Source: Deltaproteobacteria bacterium (GTDB lineage Bacteria; Myxococcota_A; UBA9160; UBA4427). Taken from it: DNA of 64,000 bases. Where the stretch lies: positions 1 to 64,000 of the forward strand of contig JAJDAO010000061.1 in NCBI GenBank assembly GCA_029261835.1. The letters are read 5' to 3'. The notes below the pieces were generated by a model that did no database searches, was not told the origin of the DNA, and worked only from the letters and a program-made list of their open reading frames with translations. The translations under genes and the position numbers were made by a program. Below, one piece after another: positions 16,961-28,607 of the stretch; position 1 is the stretch's first letter; the number at the start of each line of letters is the position of its first letter.

Positions 16961-16989
16961 ACATTATTACACCGCCCTGAGAGTGTCAA
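16961..16989 (-). promoter_or_regulatory. Sigma70-like promoter pointing at the gltB fragment and gdhA
   Basis: The minus strand has a perfect -35 TTGACA (16989-16984). Downstream, AATAAT (16968-16963, 15-bp spacer) and TAATGT (16966-16961, 17-bp spacer) are alternative -10 boxes in an AT-rich pocket. Transcription would enter the gltB remnant after about 90 nt and reach gdhA after about 890 nt. It may be the fossil promoter of the decayed operon, or it may now serve gdhA. Confidence 0.5.
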
Positions 16990-17081
16990 CCTGAACCGTC
17001 GCCCGACCGGTTGGCACGCGAGGCCGCGGTCCGGGACCAACTCCCCGAAAAGCGAAGCTTTTTCTCGCTCGGGCGACGGCG

Positions 17082-17813
17082 TCAGCCCGCGAGCAGGGCC
17101 CTCATTCGGTCCGGCCGGTTGGTGAACAGCCCATCCGCCCCGAGGTCGAGGAATCGTCGCATCTGCTCCTCGTCGTCCACCGTATAGACGTAGACGGCCA
17201 AGTCCGCATCGTGAGCCGCCTGAATGAACTGCCCGTCCGCCAACACGAAATGCGGATTCACCGCCTCCGCCGCAAGCGCTTCGGCCCGCTCGAGCGCGCG
17301 CTCGGGCTCGCTGGGAGAGACCAGGACCGCTAGACGCGCATCCGAAGACAGGCGGCGCAAGCGCCCGAGCACCGAGTCACGGAACGAAGAAAAGAGAGTC
17401 CGGTGCAACAGACCGCGCGTCTCGACTGCGGCCAACGCAGCTTCTTCGAGTCCGGGGTAGTCACCCCGTTCGCCCCACTTGATCTCCAGGTTGAAGGGAA
17501 TGCGCGTGGCGAACTTGCCGAGCACCTCATCGAGTGTGGGCACGGGCTGGGGCTGGCCGAAGCCGTGGGCCGCGTCGAGCTCGCCCACCTCCGCGAGGGT
17601 CCGCTCGCCGATGCAGCCCGTAGCGCCGAAGTTGGTGAGATCGGCGTCATGAGAAATCACGATGGCGCGGTCCGAAGTGAAGTGCAGGTCGATCTCGATC
17701 ATGTCGGCCGCCTGCTCGACCGCGAGCTCGTAAGCCGAAAGCGTATTCTCGGGGCGATAGGCGGAGGCTCCGCGATGAGCAATCACCAGGGGTCGGTCGG
17801 AGTGAAGAGTCAA
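17082..17813 (-). CDS. Glycerophosphodiester phosphodiesterase
   Basis: Hydrolyses glycerophosphodiesters to sn-glycerol-3-phosphate and an alcohol, with a metal-dependent TIM barrel. The 243-residue protein begins with the signature IAHRGASAYRPENTLSAY (catalytic HRG and PENT), followed by the metal ligand pair in MIEIDLHFTSD and the second catalytic His in VISHDADL. There is no signal peptide, so it is probably cytosolic (UgpQ-like). The start is TTG at 17811-17813, with AGGAG 9 nt upstream. It lies 74 nt downstream of glpK in the same orientation. Both genes serve glycerol-phosphate metabolism and are likely co-transcribed. Confidence 0.92.
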   Translation of the reverse strand: MTLHSDRPLVIAHRGASAYRPENTLSAYELAVEQAADMIEIDLHFTSDRAIVISHDADLTNFGATGCIGERTLAEVGELDAAHGFGQPQPVPTLDEVLGKFATRIPFNLEIKWGERGDYPGLEEAALAAVETRGLLHRTLFSSFRDSVLGRLRRLSSDARLAVLVSPSEPERALERAEALAAEAVNPHFVLADGQFIQAAHDADLAVYVYTVDDEEQMRRFLDLGADGLFTNRPDRMRALLAG

Positions 17814-17887
17814 GGCTTGGCACTCCTTTGATCATGCTCTTCGGCCCGCGGGCCGACCCAGATACGTTGGACGACTCGGGCGCACCA

Positions 17888-19378
17888 CTAGCTCAACGAA
17901 GATCGTCCCCGCCTGACAGCCTCCTGCCAGCCAGCATAGAGGGCGGCGCGTTCGTCGGCGGGACAAGCTGCCTCGAAGCGCGTGCTCGGACCGGTCGAAC
18001 GCTCGAGCTCGCTGCGATCGCGCCAGAAGCCCGCGCCCAGCCCCGCCAGAGCGGCCGCACCCAGAGCCGTCACCTCGAGTAGCTGTGGCCGCTCGACGGT
18101 GCAGCCGATGATATCCGCCTGGAACTGCATCAGGAAATCGTTGCGACAGGCGCCGCCATCGACGCGCAGCGTCTCCAATGAGAGACCCGAGTCGCGCGCC
18201 ATGCAATCCACCAGATCACGTGTGCTGTAGGCGATCGACTCCAGCCCGGCTCTGATGAGATGCTCGCGAGTCGTGCCCCTCGTCAGTCCCACGATGATGC
18301 CACGAGCGTGTTCGTCCCAGTAGGGCGCTCCCAGGCCCGTGAAGGCTGGGACAAGATACACGCCGCCGGTGTTGGGCACCGCGCGTGCCGCGGCCTCACT
18401 GTCGCTGGCACTCTCGATCAGCCCGAGACCATCGCGAAGCCACTGTATCGTGGCGCCCGCCACGAATACGCTTCCCTCGAGCGCATACTCCACGCGGCCA
18501 TCGATACCCCAAGCGAGCGTCGTAATCAGGCCCGACTCGGACTTCGCGGGCTCTACGCCGGTATTCATCAGCAAGAAGCAGCCCGTGCCGTAGGTGTTCT
18601 TCACCATGCCGGCCGAGACGCAGCCCTGACCAAAGAGGGCAGCCTGCTGGTCGCCCGCTATCCCGGTGATCGGCACTTCAGCGCCGAGCAGCTCCTGCGC
18701 GACGCTTCCGAACACGCCGCTGCTATCGCGCACCTCTGGGAGCATGGCTCGCGGAATGCGAAGAGCGCCGAGCAGCAGGTCGTCCCAATCGCGGTCGTGG
18801 ATGTTGTAGATGAGCGTGCGCGATGCGTTCGAATACTCGGTGGCGTGGACACGCCCTGCGGTGAGCTGGTAGAGAAGCCAGGTATCGACGGTGCCGAAGC
18901 AGAGGTCGCCCGCCTCGGCGCGCTCCTGAGCTCCCTCGACGGCGTCGAGAATGAAACGCACCTTGGTACCGGAAAAGTAGGAGTCGATCAGCAGTCCCGT
19001 CCGCGCGCGCACTTCTTCCTCGAGCCCGCGCTGACGGAGGGTCTCGCAGATATCCGCCGTCTGCCGAGACTGCCACACAATCGCCGGGTAGATGGGCTTG
19101 CCACTGGCGCGCTCCCACACGATTGTGGTCTCGCGCTGGTTCGTTATTCCCACTGCCGCCAAACGATCGGCACCGACACCGGCCTTCTCGAGCACGCCGC
19201 GTGCAGCCCGTAGCTGGCTCTGCCAGATCTCGAGCGGGTCGTGCTCGACCCAGCCCGGCTGCGGGAAGTATTGGGTGAACTCGTACTGGTCCGTCGCCAC
19301 CACCTCGCCGCGTTGGTCAAAGAGCAGGGCTCTTGACGAGGTCGTCCCCTGGTCGAGGGCCATTACGTATTGGTTCAT
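17888..19378 (-). CDS. glpK: Glycerol kinase
   Basis: Phosphorylates glycerol to sn-glycerol-3-phosphate with ATP. The 496-residue FGGY-family kinase has the phosphate-1 loop at the N terminus ([17 protein letters not shown]), the glycerol-contact segment [21 protein letters not shown], the central ITNQRETT motif and the C-terminal FGGY signature region ([21 protein letters not shown], then [19 protein letters not shown]). Length is normal. No glpF transporter or glpD dehydrogenase is adjacent. gdpD follows downstream, which suggests recycling of lipid head groups. Confidence 0.96.
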   Translation of the reverse strand: MNQYVMALDQGTTSSRALLFDQRGEVVATDQYEFTQYFPQPGWVEHDPLEIWQSQLRAARGVLEKAGVGADRLAAVGITNQRETTIVWERASGKPIYPAIVWQSRQTADICETLRQRGLEEEVRARTGLLIDSYFSGTKVRFILDAVEGAQERAEAGDLCFGTVDTWLLYQLTAGRVHATEYSNASRTLIYNIHDRDWDDLLLGALRIPRAMLPEVRDSSGVFGSVAQELLGAEVPITGIAGDQQAALFGQGCVSAGMVKNTYGTGCFLLMNTGVEPAKSESGLITTLAWGIDGRVEYALEGSVFVAGATIQWLRDGLGLIESASDSEAAARAVPNTGGVYLVPAFTGLGAPYWDEHARGIIVGLTRGTTREHLIRAGLESIAYSTRDLVDCMARDSGLSLETLRVDGGACRNDFLMQFQADIIGCTVERPQLLEVTALGAAALAGLGAGFWRDRSELERSTGPSTRFEAACPADERAALYAGWQEAVRRGRSSLS

Positions 19379-19431
19379 CGCGATTCCCCCACGTCCGGTC
19401 TTGCCGCTGGCCGCTCGGTCTCGACGGGCCG

Positions 19432-20724
<1,293 letters not shown>

Positions 20725-20863
20725 AGGGCGGGGGAGTCTATCATGAAGCTCCGCCGTGAGGCGCAGCGGCACGAGAATCCCCGCGGCATTTGGGTCGAGC
20801 GCTACTCAGGTGGAGACGTAGGGTGGCCGACCGGAAATTCCAGCTCGGCCCCGGGGCAGCCGC

Positions 20864-23800
20864 CTACGTCAGCGCCACGGAAACCAGCTTGCTCACTCCC
20901 TTCTGCTCCATGGTGACGCCGTAGAGCACGTCCGCGACCTCGATGGTGCGCTTGTTGTGAGTGATGACCAGGAATTGAGAGTGACTGGCCATCTCGCTGA
21001 TGAGCTGGTTGAAGCGCCCGACATTGGCATCGTCCAGCGCGGCGTCTACCTCATCGAGCAGGAAGAAGGGCGAGGGGCGCACCTGGAAGACCGCCACCAA
21101 GAGCGCCAGTGCGGTCATGGTCTTCTCACCACCCGACAGGAGATTCACGTTCTGAAGCCGCTTGCCCGGGGGCATCGCCATGATGTCGATGCCCGCCTCG
21201 AGGATGTCTTCACACTCCGTGATCTCGAGGTTCGCTTTGCCGCCGCCGAAGAGCCGCGGAAAGTTCTCAGAAAATCGCTTGGCTACCGCTTCGAAGGTCT
21301 CTCGGAAGCGCCTTCGGCTGGTGCGGTTGATGCGTGCGATGGCTTCTCGCAATGAGTCGATCGTCTCCTTCAGGTCGTTCTGCTGTTCCGACAGAAACCG
21401 GAAACGCTCGGCCAGCTCTTCGTGCTCTTCAATCGCCCCCAGGTTCACCTCGCCCAGCGACTGCAGACCCCGGCGCAGGCCCTCGAGCTGCTGCTCTCGC
21501 TGTTCGCGCGGCAGGCGAGCCAGCTCTGCGTTCTTGCGCGCTTCACGCAGCGCACTGACGGTCTCGCTCGGGTTGAGCTCGCCTGACTCGCCATCCCCAG
21601 CGCCTTCGCCCGGCTCCTGGCTCTGCATCCGCGCGGCCACCTCAGCCTCGGCAAACGCCGCGCTACCGTTCTCGTTGGTGGGAAGCGGAACGGTGGCCGG
21701 ATCAGCCGGCTCGGCGAGGTCGTCCGGATTCGGGATCTGCCAGCTCGCCAGGTCGATCTGCCAACGCTCGCGAATCGTCTCGGCCTGGTGGCTGAGTCGC
21801 ATCTCGCTCTCGCGCAATGTGAGCTCGGCGTTCGCGGCCTCCTCTTGGCGACCGGTGAGCTCTCTGCGCACACTGCGAACCGCATCCTCGAGCTCGCGAA
21901 CCTCCGCTGCATGTGCTTCGTAGGCGTCGCGCAGCGCCTCACTGCGAACCCGCGCCTCCTCCTCGGCGACCAACCGAGTGGCGAGCTCCTGCTCAGCGGA
22001 CGCCCGCTGCTGCTGCAGCTCGGCGCGTCGACCCGCGCCCGCGCTGATTTCGCGCTCCCGACGCTCGATCCACTCGCCGGTTTCACGCACTGAAGTCTCA
22101 GCCCGCTCAGCGGTTTCCTGTAGTCGAGCACGGCTCTCGAGACGGGCGCTGTACGCAACCCGAAGCTCTGTCACTCGGCTCTCGAGGCGTGACACCTCGC
22201 GGCCACATGAGCCCAGCCTGAGAGCGAGCCCGTCGAGCTCGGTCTGACGCTGCGCTCGCTCCTCGCGAGCACTCGCGAGCCGCAGCCGGAGACGCTCGTG
22301 CTCCTCGGCGAGCCCCTCGGCCTCCGCCAGCAGATCGGCGCGCTCCACCACGCGACCATGCTGAGCGGCACCAAGGCTCTTCACCCTCTCGGCCGTGCGC
22401 TCGAGGTCCTTCTCGTGATTGGCCAGGGCTAGAGCGGTCGTGTGGTGCCGGCTGCGGGCGTTCTCGAGCTCCTGCGCCGCTGCGACCACACTCTCCTCCG
22501 CCATCACATGAGCCCGACCACTCACTGCGACCTCGGCCTCGAGCGTCTTGACCTCCTGCTCCAGCTCTCTCACCTCACGCACCCGCGACAGCATGCCGCT
22601 CGAAGCCGCCTCGCCACCCCCGCGCACGACGCCGTCCGTCGTCACGACGTCGCCCCGACGCGTGACGAAGCTAGCGGGCAGGCTTCCAGCGCCGTAGACA
22701 TCGAAGGCCTCTGTCAGGCTTTCCACGAGGTAGACATCGCCCAGCAGCGCGTGCGCGGCCCGCTCGAAGCCGGCCCGTGGCCGCACGCGAGAGAGCAGCG
22801 GCTCACCGAGTGGCACGATCCCCAGTGACGGGGATTCGACGGATGACTCGACGAGAAAGACGCCGCGCCCGGCTCTCTCTTCGCGCAGGGCCTCGATGGC
22901 CTGCACCGCACCCGCGGCCTCACCCACCACGATGGCCTCGGCCCGCTCCGCCAGCACCGCCTCCACGGCCTGCTCAACGTCGCGATCCATCTCGAGCAAC
23001 TCGCGCACCAGGCCGCGCAGACCAAAGCGCCGCTTCGCCGCCTCGCCCTTGCTGAGCAGGTGACGCGCCCCCTCACCCATGTCCTCGCGCCGCTCCAGGA
23101 CCTCGTGCAGGGACGCGAACCGTGCTTTGCGGGCTTCGTGCTTCTCGCGCTTCTCGCGCAGCGCCTCCGCGGCTCCTCGCAACGTCTCAGTCGCTCGATC
23201 GTGTTGGCGCATAGCCGCCACGAGCTGCTCTTGGAGCCGGTCGCGATCGGCCAGCAGATTGCGAAGCCCCTCCTCGAGATTGCTCTGTTCGCGTCCGGCT
23301 TCGCTCGCCTCGCTCTGGTGAAGCTCGAGGTCGCGATCAGCCGAGCGCATACGCTGGTCGATCTCAGCACGGCGGTCCGCCACGGCCGCCAAGCGGTCCT
23401 CACAACGCGCGATTGAGGTCAGTACGTCGACCAGGGTCTCGTTCGCGGTGGCGCGTTCTCGCTCGAGCTCAGCGAGACTCTCGAGTGCCTCGGCGGCCTC
23501 GAGTTCGGCCTGGTCGACGGTGGCCTGCTGACTCCCCACCGTCTTCTCGAGCTGCTCGAGCTCACGACGCGACTGCGCCGCCTCGAGCTCCGCGTGGCTG
23601 AGCTGCTCGCGTAGCTGAACCAGCTCCGAGCCACGCCCCTCAGCGCTCTCGTCGATGCTCTCGCACTCACGCCGCACCAGCTCGATCTGCCCCTCTAGGC
23701 CCTTGATTTCGCTGCGCAGAGCGTAGAGTCGCTCGGCCCCGCGACCGACCTCCTTGTCGGCCTCGGCCAAGGCGATACGCCGCTCTTCAGCGGCGAGTTC

Positions 23801-24604
23801 CCGCTCTGCGAGCCTGCTGGTGAGCGCCGTGACCGAATCCCGCAGCTCGATCAGCCGACCCTGGGCTCCCTCGACGGCCGCAAGCAGGTCGGCCCGCTCA
23901 TCCGCGGCCAGCGAAAGCTCGAGAATGCGCTGGGTCTCGCGCAGCCGCTTGTAGCGCGCGGCGCGGCGCGCCTGGCGCTCGAGGGAGCTGATCTGGCGCC
24001 GGATCTCGCCGAGCACGTCGTTCACGCGCAGCAGGTTCTGCTCCGTGGACTTGATCTTGCTCTCGGCCTCTCGACGGCGGGCCTTGTACTTCGTGATGCC
24101 CGCCGCCTCTTCGATCAGGATGCGCCGCTCTTCCGCCTTGGCGGAGACGATTTCCGCCACCTTGCCCTGCTCGACGATGGTGTAGCCCTTGGCCCCGATT
24201 CCGGTGTCCCGAAAGAAGTCCTGAACGTCCCTGAGACGGCTGGGCGTCTTGTTGATCAAGTATTCGGACTCGCCGGAGCGGTAGAGGCGGCGACAAATCT
24301 GGATCTCGCCGAAGGACGAGTACGCGGCCGGGGCCTGACCATCCTCGTTGTCGAAGCTGAGAACCACCTCGGCCATGCCAATCGGCGGGCGCGTCTCGGA
24401 GCCGGCGAAGATGACGTCGTCCATCCCCTTGCCGCGCAGCCGGCGGGCGGACTGCTCGCCCATCACCCAGCGCACGGCATCCACCACGTTCGACTTGCCG
24501 CAGCCGTTGGGGCCCACGACGGCGGTCACGCCATCCCGGAAGGTGAAGACGGTCCGGTCGACGAAGGACTTGAAGCCGTGGACCTGGAGAGTCTTGATTC
24601 GCAC
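20864..24604 (-). CDS. smc: Chromosome segregation protein SMC
   Basis: The 1246-residue SMC ATPase that organises and segregates the chromosome with ScpA/ScpB. The N-terminal head has the Walker A motif VVGPNGCGKSNVVDAVRWVMGE. Two long coiled-coil arms (about residues 165-490 and 670-1080) flank the hinge domain (around ARGRGVFLVESSVES through SFVTRRGDVVTTDGVV). The C-terminal head has the ABC signature LLSGGEKTMTALALL and the Walker B motif FFLLDEVDAALDDANV. I start at the GTG at 24602-24604 (VRIKTLQVHGFKSF), which has GAGGG 5 nt upstream. The ATG 44 codons earlier adds an implausible Arg-rich leader. In the 297-nt upstream gap, GGTAA-N7-TTACC (24777-24793) forms a possible operator. Confidence 0.96.
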   Translation of the reverse strand: MRIKTLQVHGFKSFVDRTVFTFRDGVTAVVGPNGCGKSNVVDAVRWVMGEQSARRLRGKGMDDVIFAGSETRPPIGMAEVVLSFDNEDGQAPAAYSSFGEIQICRRLYRSGESEYLINKTPSRLRDVQDFFRDTGIGAKGYTIVEQGKVAEIVSAKAEERRILIEEAAGITKYKARRREAESKIKSTEQNLLRVNDVLGEIRRQISSLERQARRAARYKRLRETQRILELSLAADERADLLAAVEGAQGRLIELRDSVTALTSRLAERELAAEERRIALAEADKEVGRGAERLYALRSEIKGLEGQIELVRRECESIDESAEGRGSELVQLREQLSHAELEAAQSRRELEQLEKTVGSQQATVDQAELEAAEALESLAELERERATANETLVDVLTSIARCEDRLAAVADRRAEIDQRMRSADRDLELHQSEASEAGREQSNLEEGLRNLLADRDRLQEQLVAAMRQHDRATETLRGAAEALREKREKHEARKARFASLHEVLERREDMGEGARHLLSKGEAAKRRFGLRGLVRELLEMDRDVEQAVEAVLAERAEAIVVGEAAGAVQAIEALREERAGRGVFLVESSVESPSLGIVPLGEPLLSRVRPRAGFERAAHALLGDVYLVESLTEAFDVYGAGSLPASFVTRRGDVVTTDGVVRGGGEAASSGMLSRVREVRELEQEVKTLEAEVAVSGRAHVMAEESVVAAAQELENARSRHHTTALALANHEKDLERTAERVKSLGAAQHGRVVERADLLAEAEGLAEEHERLRLRLASAREERAQRQTELDGLALRLGSCGREVSRLESRVTELRVAYSARLESRARLQETAERAETSVRETGEWIERREREISAGAGRRAELQQQRASAEQELATRLVAEEEARVRSEALRDAYEAHAAEVRELEDAVRSVRRELTGRQEEAANAELTLRESEMRLSHQAETIRERWQIDLASWQIPNPDDLAEPADPATVPLPTNENGSAAFAEAEVAARMQSQEPGEGAGDGESGELNPSETVSALREARKNAELARLPREQREQQLEGLRRGLQSLGEVNLGAIEEHEELAERFRFLSEQQNDLKETIDSLREAIARINRTSRRRFRETFEAVAKRFSENFPRLFGGGKANLEITECEDILEAGIDIMAMPPGKRLQNVNLLSGGEKTMTALALLVAVFQVRPSPFFLLDEVDAALDDANVGRFNQLISEMASHSQFLVITHNKRTIEVADVLYGVTMEQKGVSKLVSVALT

Positions 24605-24776
24605 CGATTCCCTCGATCTCTCGATTCGGAGGTCGAATGGAGGATGGGCCTCGCCGGAACCGCCCCGAGCCTCAGCTCGCGATGATTCCCAGGGTCCGAC
24701 GGCCTTCACCGCCGAATCCCTCGCTACGGGGACCAAGCCTCCGGTGCCTTTTCACACCTTATGACTCGGCGCAGGG

Positions 24777-24793
24777 GGTAACCTGTAATTACC
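24777..24793. promoter_or_regulatory. Inverted repeat in the smc upstream region
   Basis: GGTAA-N7-TTACC, with an internal 8-bp palindrome GTAATTAC at 24785-24792. It lies about 175 bp upstream of the smc start, in the only AT-richer pocket of this 297-nt gap between the ABC exporter stop and smc. It may be a regulator-binding site. No regulator is identified. Confidence 0.35.
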
Positions 24794-24901
24794 ATTCCGG
24801 GAGGGGCCTTGGCAACCGCTTCCAGCGGGTCCGCCCGTGCGAGCGCACGAGCAGCCCTGAGGGTGCAGAAGGGCCTGCGGGATTCCCGCCCGCTGCCCCG
24901 A

Positions 24902-26749
24902 TCAGACCTCGAGAATGCCCGCCGCCTGCCCGCCCAGCTCCGACTGCAGCCGATAGAGTCGATGGTAGGCCCCCTCGAGCGCCAACAGCTCATCGTGGCC
25001 ACCCGACTCGACCAGACGCCCCCGGTGGAGCACGTAGATTCGGTCGACATCTCGGATCGTCGAGAGTCTGTGGGCGATCGCGATGGCCGTCTTCCCCTCC
25101 ATCAGCACGTGGATGCCGTGCTGAATCAGCGCCTCGGTCTCGCTGTCGATCGAGCTCGTGGCCTCGTCGAGCACGAGGATGTCGGCGCCGTGGGCCAGTG
25201 CTCTGGCGAAGGACAATAGCTGGCGCTGGCCCGCGGAGAAGTTGCTGCCGCGCTCCCGCACTTCTGTCGCGTAACCGTGGGGCAGCCTCGAAATGAAGCC
25301 ATGGGCCGCCACCGCCGTGGCGGCCCGCTCGACCGACGCTGCGTCGACATCGCGGCGCCCGAGCGCGATGTTTTCCGCCACGCTCCCGCTGAAGAGAAAG
25401 ACGTCCTGCAGCACGGTGGCCACGCGCCGGCGCAGCTCGGCCTGGGGAATCGTGCGGATATCGAGTCCATCGACGAGAATCCGTCCGCGCGTCACCTCAT
25501 ACAGGCGGGACAGCAGATTGATCACGGTCGTCTTGCCGGCACCCGTGGCCCCGACGAAGGCCACCTTCTCACCCGGCCGGACGACGAAGGAAAGGTCCCG
25601 CACTACCCAGTCCTCGCCCTGATAGGCGAACCAAACGCCGTCGAACTCCACCGCCCCCCGCGCCTCGCGGGACTCGGCCCGCAGTGGCTCGGGCTCGGGA
25701 TCGCGGATCTGCACCTCCGCGTCGAGTAGCTGGAAGATACGCTCGCTGCTGGCCATCGAAGACTGCATCACCGAGTACTTGGCCGAGAGATCGCGAAGCG
25801 GCATAAAGAAGCGGCGCATCCAGTCAATGAAGACGTAGAGCACGCCGGGCTCGGCCAGCCCCGTGCCGTACCAGATGATGATCGCCACGGTAATGCCGCT
25901 GGCCGCTTCCACTGCGGCAAAGAGCAGCGCGTCGTAGCGGATCGACTGGAAGTTCGCGTCCCGGTGGTCGGCATTCATCGCATCGAAATCACGAAGATTC
26001 CGCGCTTCGCGCGTGAAGAGCTGCACCACCTTCATACCGCTGATGGTCTCTTGAATGTAGGCATTGATACGGGCGATCCGCACGCGGATGGCGCGGAAGG
26101 CCTCTCGCACCTTGAGGCGGAACACGACGGCGGCCACCGCCAGGAACGGCACGACCAGGAAGGTCGCCAGCGCGAGCTTGGCGTTGACCAAGAACAGCGC
26201 CACGGCAAAACCCACCATCTTGAATAGATCGGCAACCAGGGCGATCACGCCAGCTTGGAACATCTCCGCGACATTCTCGACATCGTTGGTCGTACGCGTG
26301 ACCAGTCTTCCGACGGGATAGTGATCAAAGAAGCCGAGGTGCAGTTGTTGGATCTTGTCGAAGATCGCACGTCGCAGATCACGCATCGCCGACTGCCCGG
26401 TGGTGGCCATCAGCAGCATGTGGCAGAAGTGAAGGCCCGCATTCGTGAGCGAGATCAGCAGGTAGAGCGCGGCGAGCCAGACCAACGGCGAGAGCCCGAA
26501 CGGGGCGTTGGCAACCCAATCCGGCAGGCTGCTCCCACCGCGAGCCGAGTCCTCAGCCACGAAGACACGTTCGAGGCCTGTCTTGATGATCCACGCGGGG
26601 GCGAGTTCCACCAGGAACAGTGGAACCACCATCAGCAAGGTGAGCGCGACCTGCCAACGGTACGGAGCAATGTACTTCCAGAGGCGGACGATGAGCCGGC
26701 TGTCGTAGACGCGGCCGAGCGCTTCTTCTTCGTGGATCACGTCAGCCAC
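24902..26749 (-). CDS. ABC exporter half-transporter, subunit B
   Basis: A 615-residue type IV ABC exporter half, with six transmembrane helices in the first 320 residues and a C-terminal nucleotide-binding domain. NBD motifs: Walker A FVGATGAGKTTVINLL, Q-loop LQDVFLFSG, signature NFSAGQRQLLSFARALA, Walker B ILVLDEATSSID and the H-loop AHRLST. The GTG at 26747-26749 has AGGAG 7 nt upstream and overlaps the stop of the partner gene by 8 nt. This resembles the heterodimeric MdlAB/SmdAB-type arrangement, where one NBD carries a canonical catalytic Glu and the other does not. Here the Walker B Glu is present. The substrate is unknown. The glycosyltransferase at the head of the operon hints at a lipid or glycolipid. 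Confidence 0.9.
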   Translation of the reverse strand: MADVIHEEEALGRVYDSRLIVRLWKYIAPYRWQVALTLLMVVPLFLVELAPAWIIKTGLERVFVAEDSARGGSSLPDWVANAPFGLSPLVWLAALYLLISLTNAGLHFCHMLLMATTGQSAMRDLRRAIFDKIQQLHLGFFDHYPVGRLVTRTTNDVENVAEMFQAGVIALVADLFKMVGFAVALFLVNAKLALATFLVVPFLAVAAVVFRLKVREAFRAIRVRIARINAYIQETISGMKVVQLFTREARNLRDFDAMNADHRDANFQSIRYDALLFAAVEAASGITVAIIIWYGTGLAEPGVLYVFIDWMRRFFMPLRDLSAKYSVMQSSMASSERIFQLLDAEVQIRDPEPEPLRAESREARGAVEFDGVWFAYQGEDWVVRDLSFVVRPGEKVAFVGATGAGKTTVINLLSRLYEVTRGRILVDGLDIRTIPQAELRRRVATVLQDVFLFSGSVAENIALGRRDVDAASVERAATAVAAHGFISRLPHGYATEVRERGSNFSAGQRQLLSFARALAHGADILVLDEATSSIDSETEALIQHGIHVLMEGKTAIAIAHRLSTIRDVDRIYVLHRGRLVESGGHDELLALEGAYHRLYRLQSELGGQAAGILEV

Positions 26750-28607
26750 GCCACGTCTCCTGTGCGGCTTCGCCGATCCCGAGATCTTCTTCGACAAGCT
26801 GGCCGGCCAGGCGACTGCGGCGGTCGGCCGCCGCCTGCTCGTTGGCGAGGCGGGCGTAGAGACCATCTTGGGCGATCAGCTCGTCGTGTGTGCCGAACTC
26901 GACCAGCCGCCCCTCATCGAGCACCACGATCTGATCGCAGTCGCGCACGGTGCTGACACGAGAGGCAACTACCACCACCGTGCGGCCGGCAAAGACGTCC
27001 CCGAGCTCTCGCTGAATCGCAGCTTCCGTCTCCGCATCCACCGCCGACAATGTGTCGTCGAGGATCAGGATGCTGGGCCTGAGCGCCAGGGCGCGGGCGA
27101 GAGCGGCGCGCTGGCGCTGGCCTCCGGAGAGCATCACGCCGCGCTCTCCCACCAGGGTCTCGTAGCCATCGGGCAGCTCGGCCACGTCCTTGGCGAGCTG
27201 CGCGCGCTCGGCGGCCTCGATCACCCGCTCGCGAGAGGCTCCCGGCGCCAGCCCGTAGGCGATGTTCTCCGCCAACGTGATGGAGAAGAGGAATGAGTCC
27301 TGCGGCACCATGGCGATGCCCGAGCGCAGGGTGCCGAGAGGGATGCGATTGACGTCGACCCCGTCGAGGAAGAGCTGGCCATCCGCAACCTCGAAGAGGC
27401 GCGGAATCACCGATGCCAGCGTTGTCTTGCCCGAGCCGACGGGCCCGACGAGACCGAGCGTGGACCCCGCCGGCACGCGCAGGCGAATGTCGTGCAGGGC
27501 CGGCTCATGGTCCGAAGCGTGGTACCGGAACGTAAGACCACGGAATTCGATCTCGCCCCGCAGCCCTTCGACAGCTGCCCCCTCACTGCGATCGCGGATG
27601 GAGGGCTGTGTAGAGAGAACCTCGTCGATCCGCTGCATCGCAGCGGATCCCCGCTGTACCAATGCCACCACCCAGCCCATGATGAAGGTCGGGAAGGTGA
27701 GTTCATAGATATACATGGCGAACGTGAAGAAGTCCGGCACGCTCATCTCGCCCCGGCTGATGTAGGAGCCGCCAACCAGGAGCACGATCCACATCGCCAG
27801 GGCGGGCAACATGCCGACGATGGCCGGCAAGGCACCGTTGATCCACACCAATCGAAGGGACCTGCGGAAGAGCTCGTCGTTGACCCGCTGGAAACGTTCG
27901 GCCTGAACGGTCTCCATCACGTAGGCCTTCACGACCGATATGCCCGAAACGACCTCCTGTACCTGATTCGACGCATTCGCCAGCGCAACCTGGGAGTCGA
28001 GGTTTCGCGTGTGGAGCGAGGTCCCGAAGATCCGCGCGACGAAGATGAAGAGGGGATAGGGGAGCACGACCAGCAGTGCGAGCTTGGGACTGATGGCAAC
28101 CATGGCAACCAGTACACCGAGGAAGATTACGGGCGTCTGCACCACCGAGAGCAGGCCCGGACCCAACATCAGTCGCACGGCATTCAGATCGTTGACGCAG
28201 CGGCTCATCAGATCGCCGGTGCGCCAGTCGAAGTAGAACGACTGCGGCAGACGCTGCAGGTGGGCGAATAGGTCGTTGCGCATCTCGTACTCGACTTCGC
28301 GTGCCGCATTGAACACGAGCGAACGCGAGAAGAAGCGCAAGACGCCGCGTAGCACGGCAATAGCGAGCAACACGGCACAGCGTAGACTCACCTGTTGGGA
28401 GGAGACGTCTGGATCCAAGACCCCTTCGATCGCCCAGCCCACGAGCAACGGAACAGCCACGAAGGCGGCAACATATATAAGTGTCAGAAGCGTCCAGAAA
28501 GCATAGTATCGGGCGTTGCGGCGCAGATAGACCGACAGGCGCCTCAGCGCGTGGCGGACCGGACTATCGCCGGTCTGCTCGGCCGAAAGGACGGGCGCGG
28601 CGCTCAT
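26742..28607 (-). CDS. ABC exporter half-transporter, subunit A (degenerate catalytic site)
   Basis: A 621-residue ABC exporter half with an N-terminal six-helix membrane domain and an NBD. Motifs: Walker A GLVGPVGSGKTTLASVI, Q-loop VPQDSFLFS, signature MLSGGQRQRAALARALA and Walker B ILILDDTLSAVD. The residue after the Walker B Asp is Asp where canonical exporters have Glu. The switch position reads VVASRVSTV, with Ser in place of the usual His. Both changes are typical of the non-catalytic site in heterodimeric exporters, so it should pair with the next gene, which has DEA and AHR. The ATG forms an ATGA overlap with the glycosyltransferase stop (28604-28607). Confidence 0.9.
   Translation of the reverse strand: MSAAPVLSAEQTGDSPVRHALRRLSVYLRRNARYYAFWTLLTLIYVAAFVAVPLLVGWAIEGVLDPDVSSQQVSLRCAVLLAIAVLRGVLRFFSRSLVFNAAREVEYEMRNDLFAHLQRLPQSFYFDWRTGDLMSRCVNDLNAVRLMLGPGLLSVVQTPVIFLGVLVAMVAISPKLALLVVLPYPLFIFVARIFGTSLHTRNLDSQVALANASNQVQEVVSGISVVKAYVMETVQAERFQRVNDELFRRSLRLVWINGALPAIVGMLPALAMWIVLLVGGSYISRGEMSVPDFFTFAMYIYELTFPTFIMGWVVALVQRGSAAMQRIDEVLSTQPSIRDRSEGAAVEGLRGEIEFRGLTFRYHASDHEPALHDIRLRVPAGSTLGLVGPVGSGKTTLASVIPRLFEVADGQLFLDGVDVNRIPLGTLRSGIAMVPQDSFLFSITLAENIAYGLAPGASRERVIEAAERAQLAKDVAELPDGYETLVGERGVMLSGGQRQRAALARALALRPSILILDDTLSAVDAETEAAIQRELGDVFAGRTVVVVASRVSTVRDCDQIVVLDEGRLVEFGTHDELIAQDGLYARLANEQAAADRRSRLAGQLVEEDLGIGEAAQETWRG

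Noticed and set aside
17046-17077. Hairpin after gdpD as a rho-independent terminator
   Set aside because: The stem is interrupted by a 3-nt bulge and no U-run follows in either direction.
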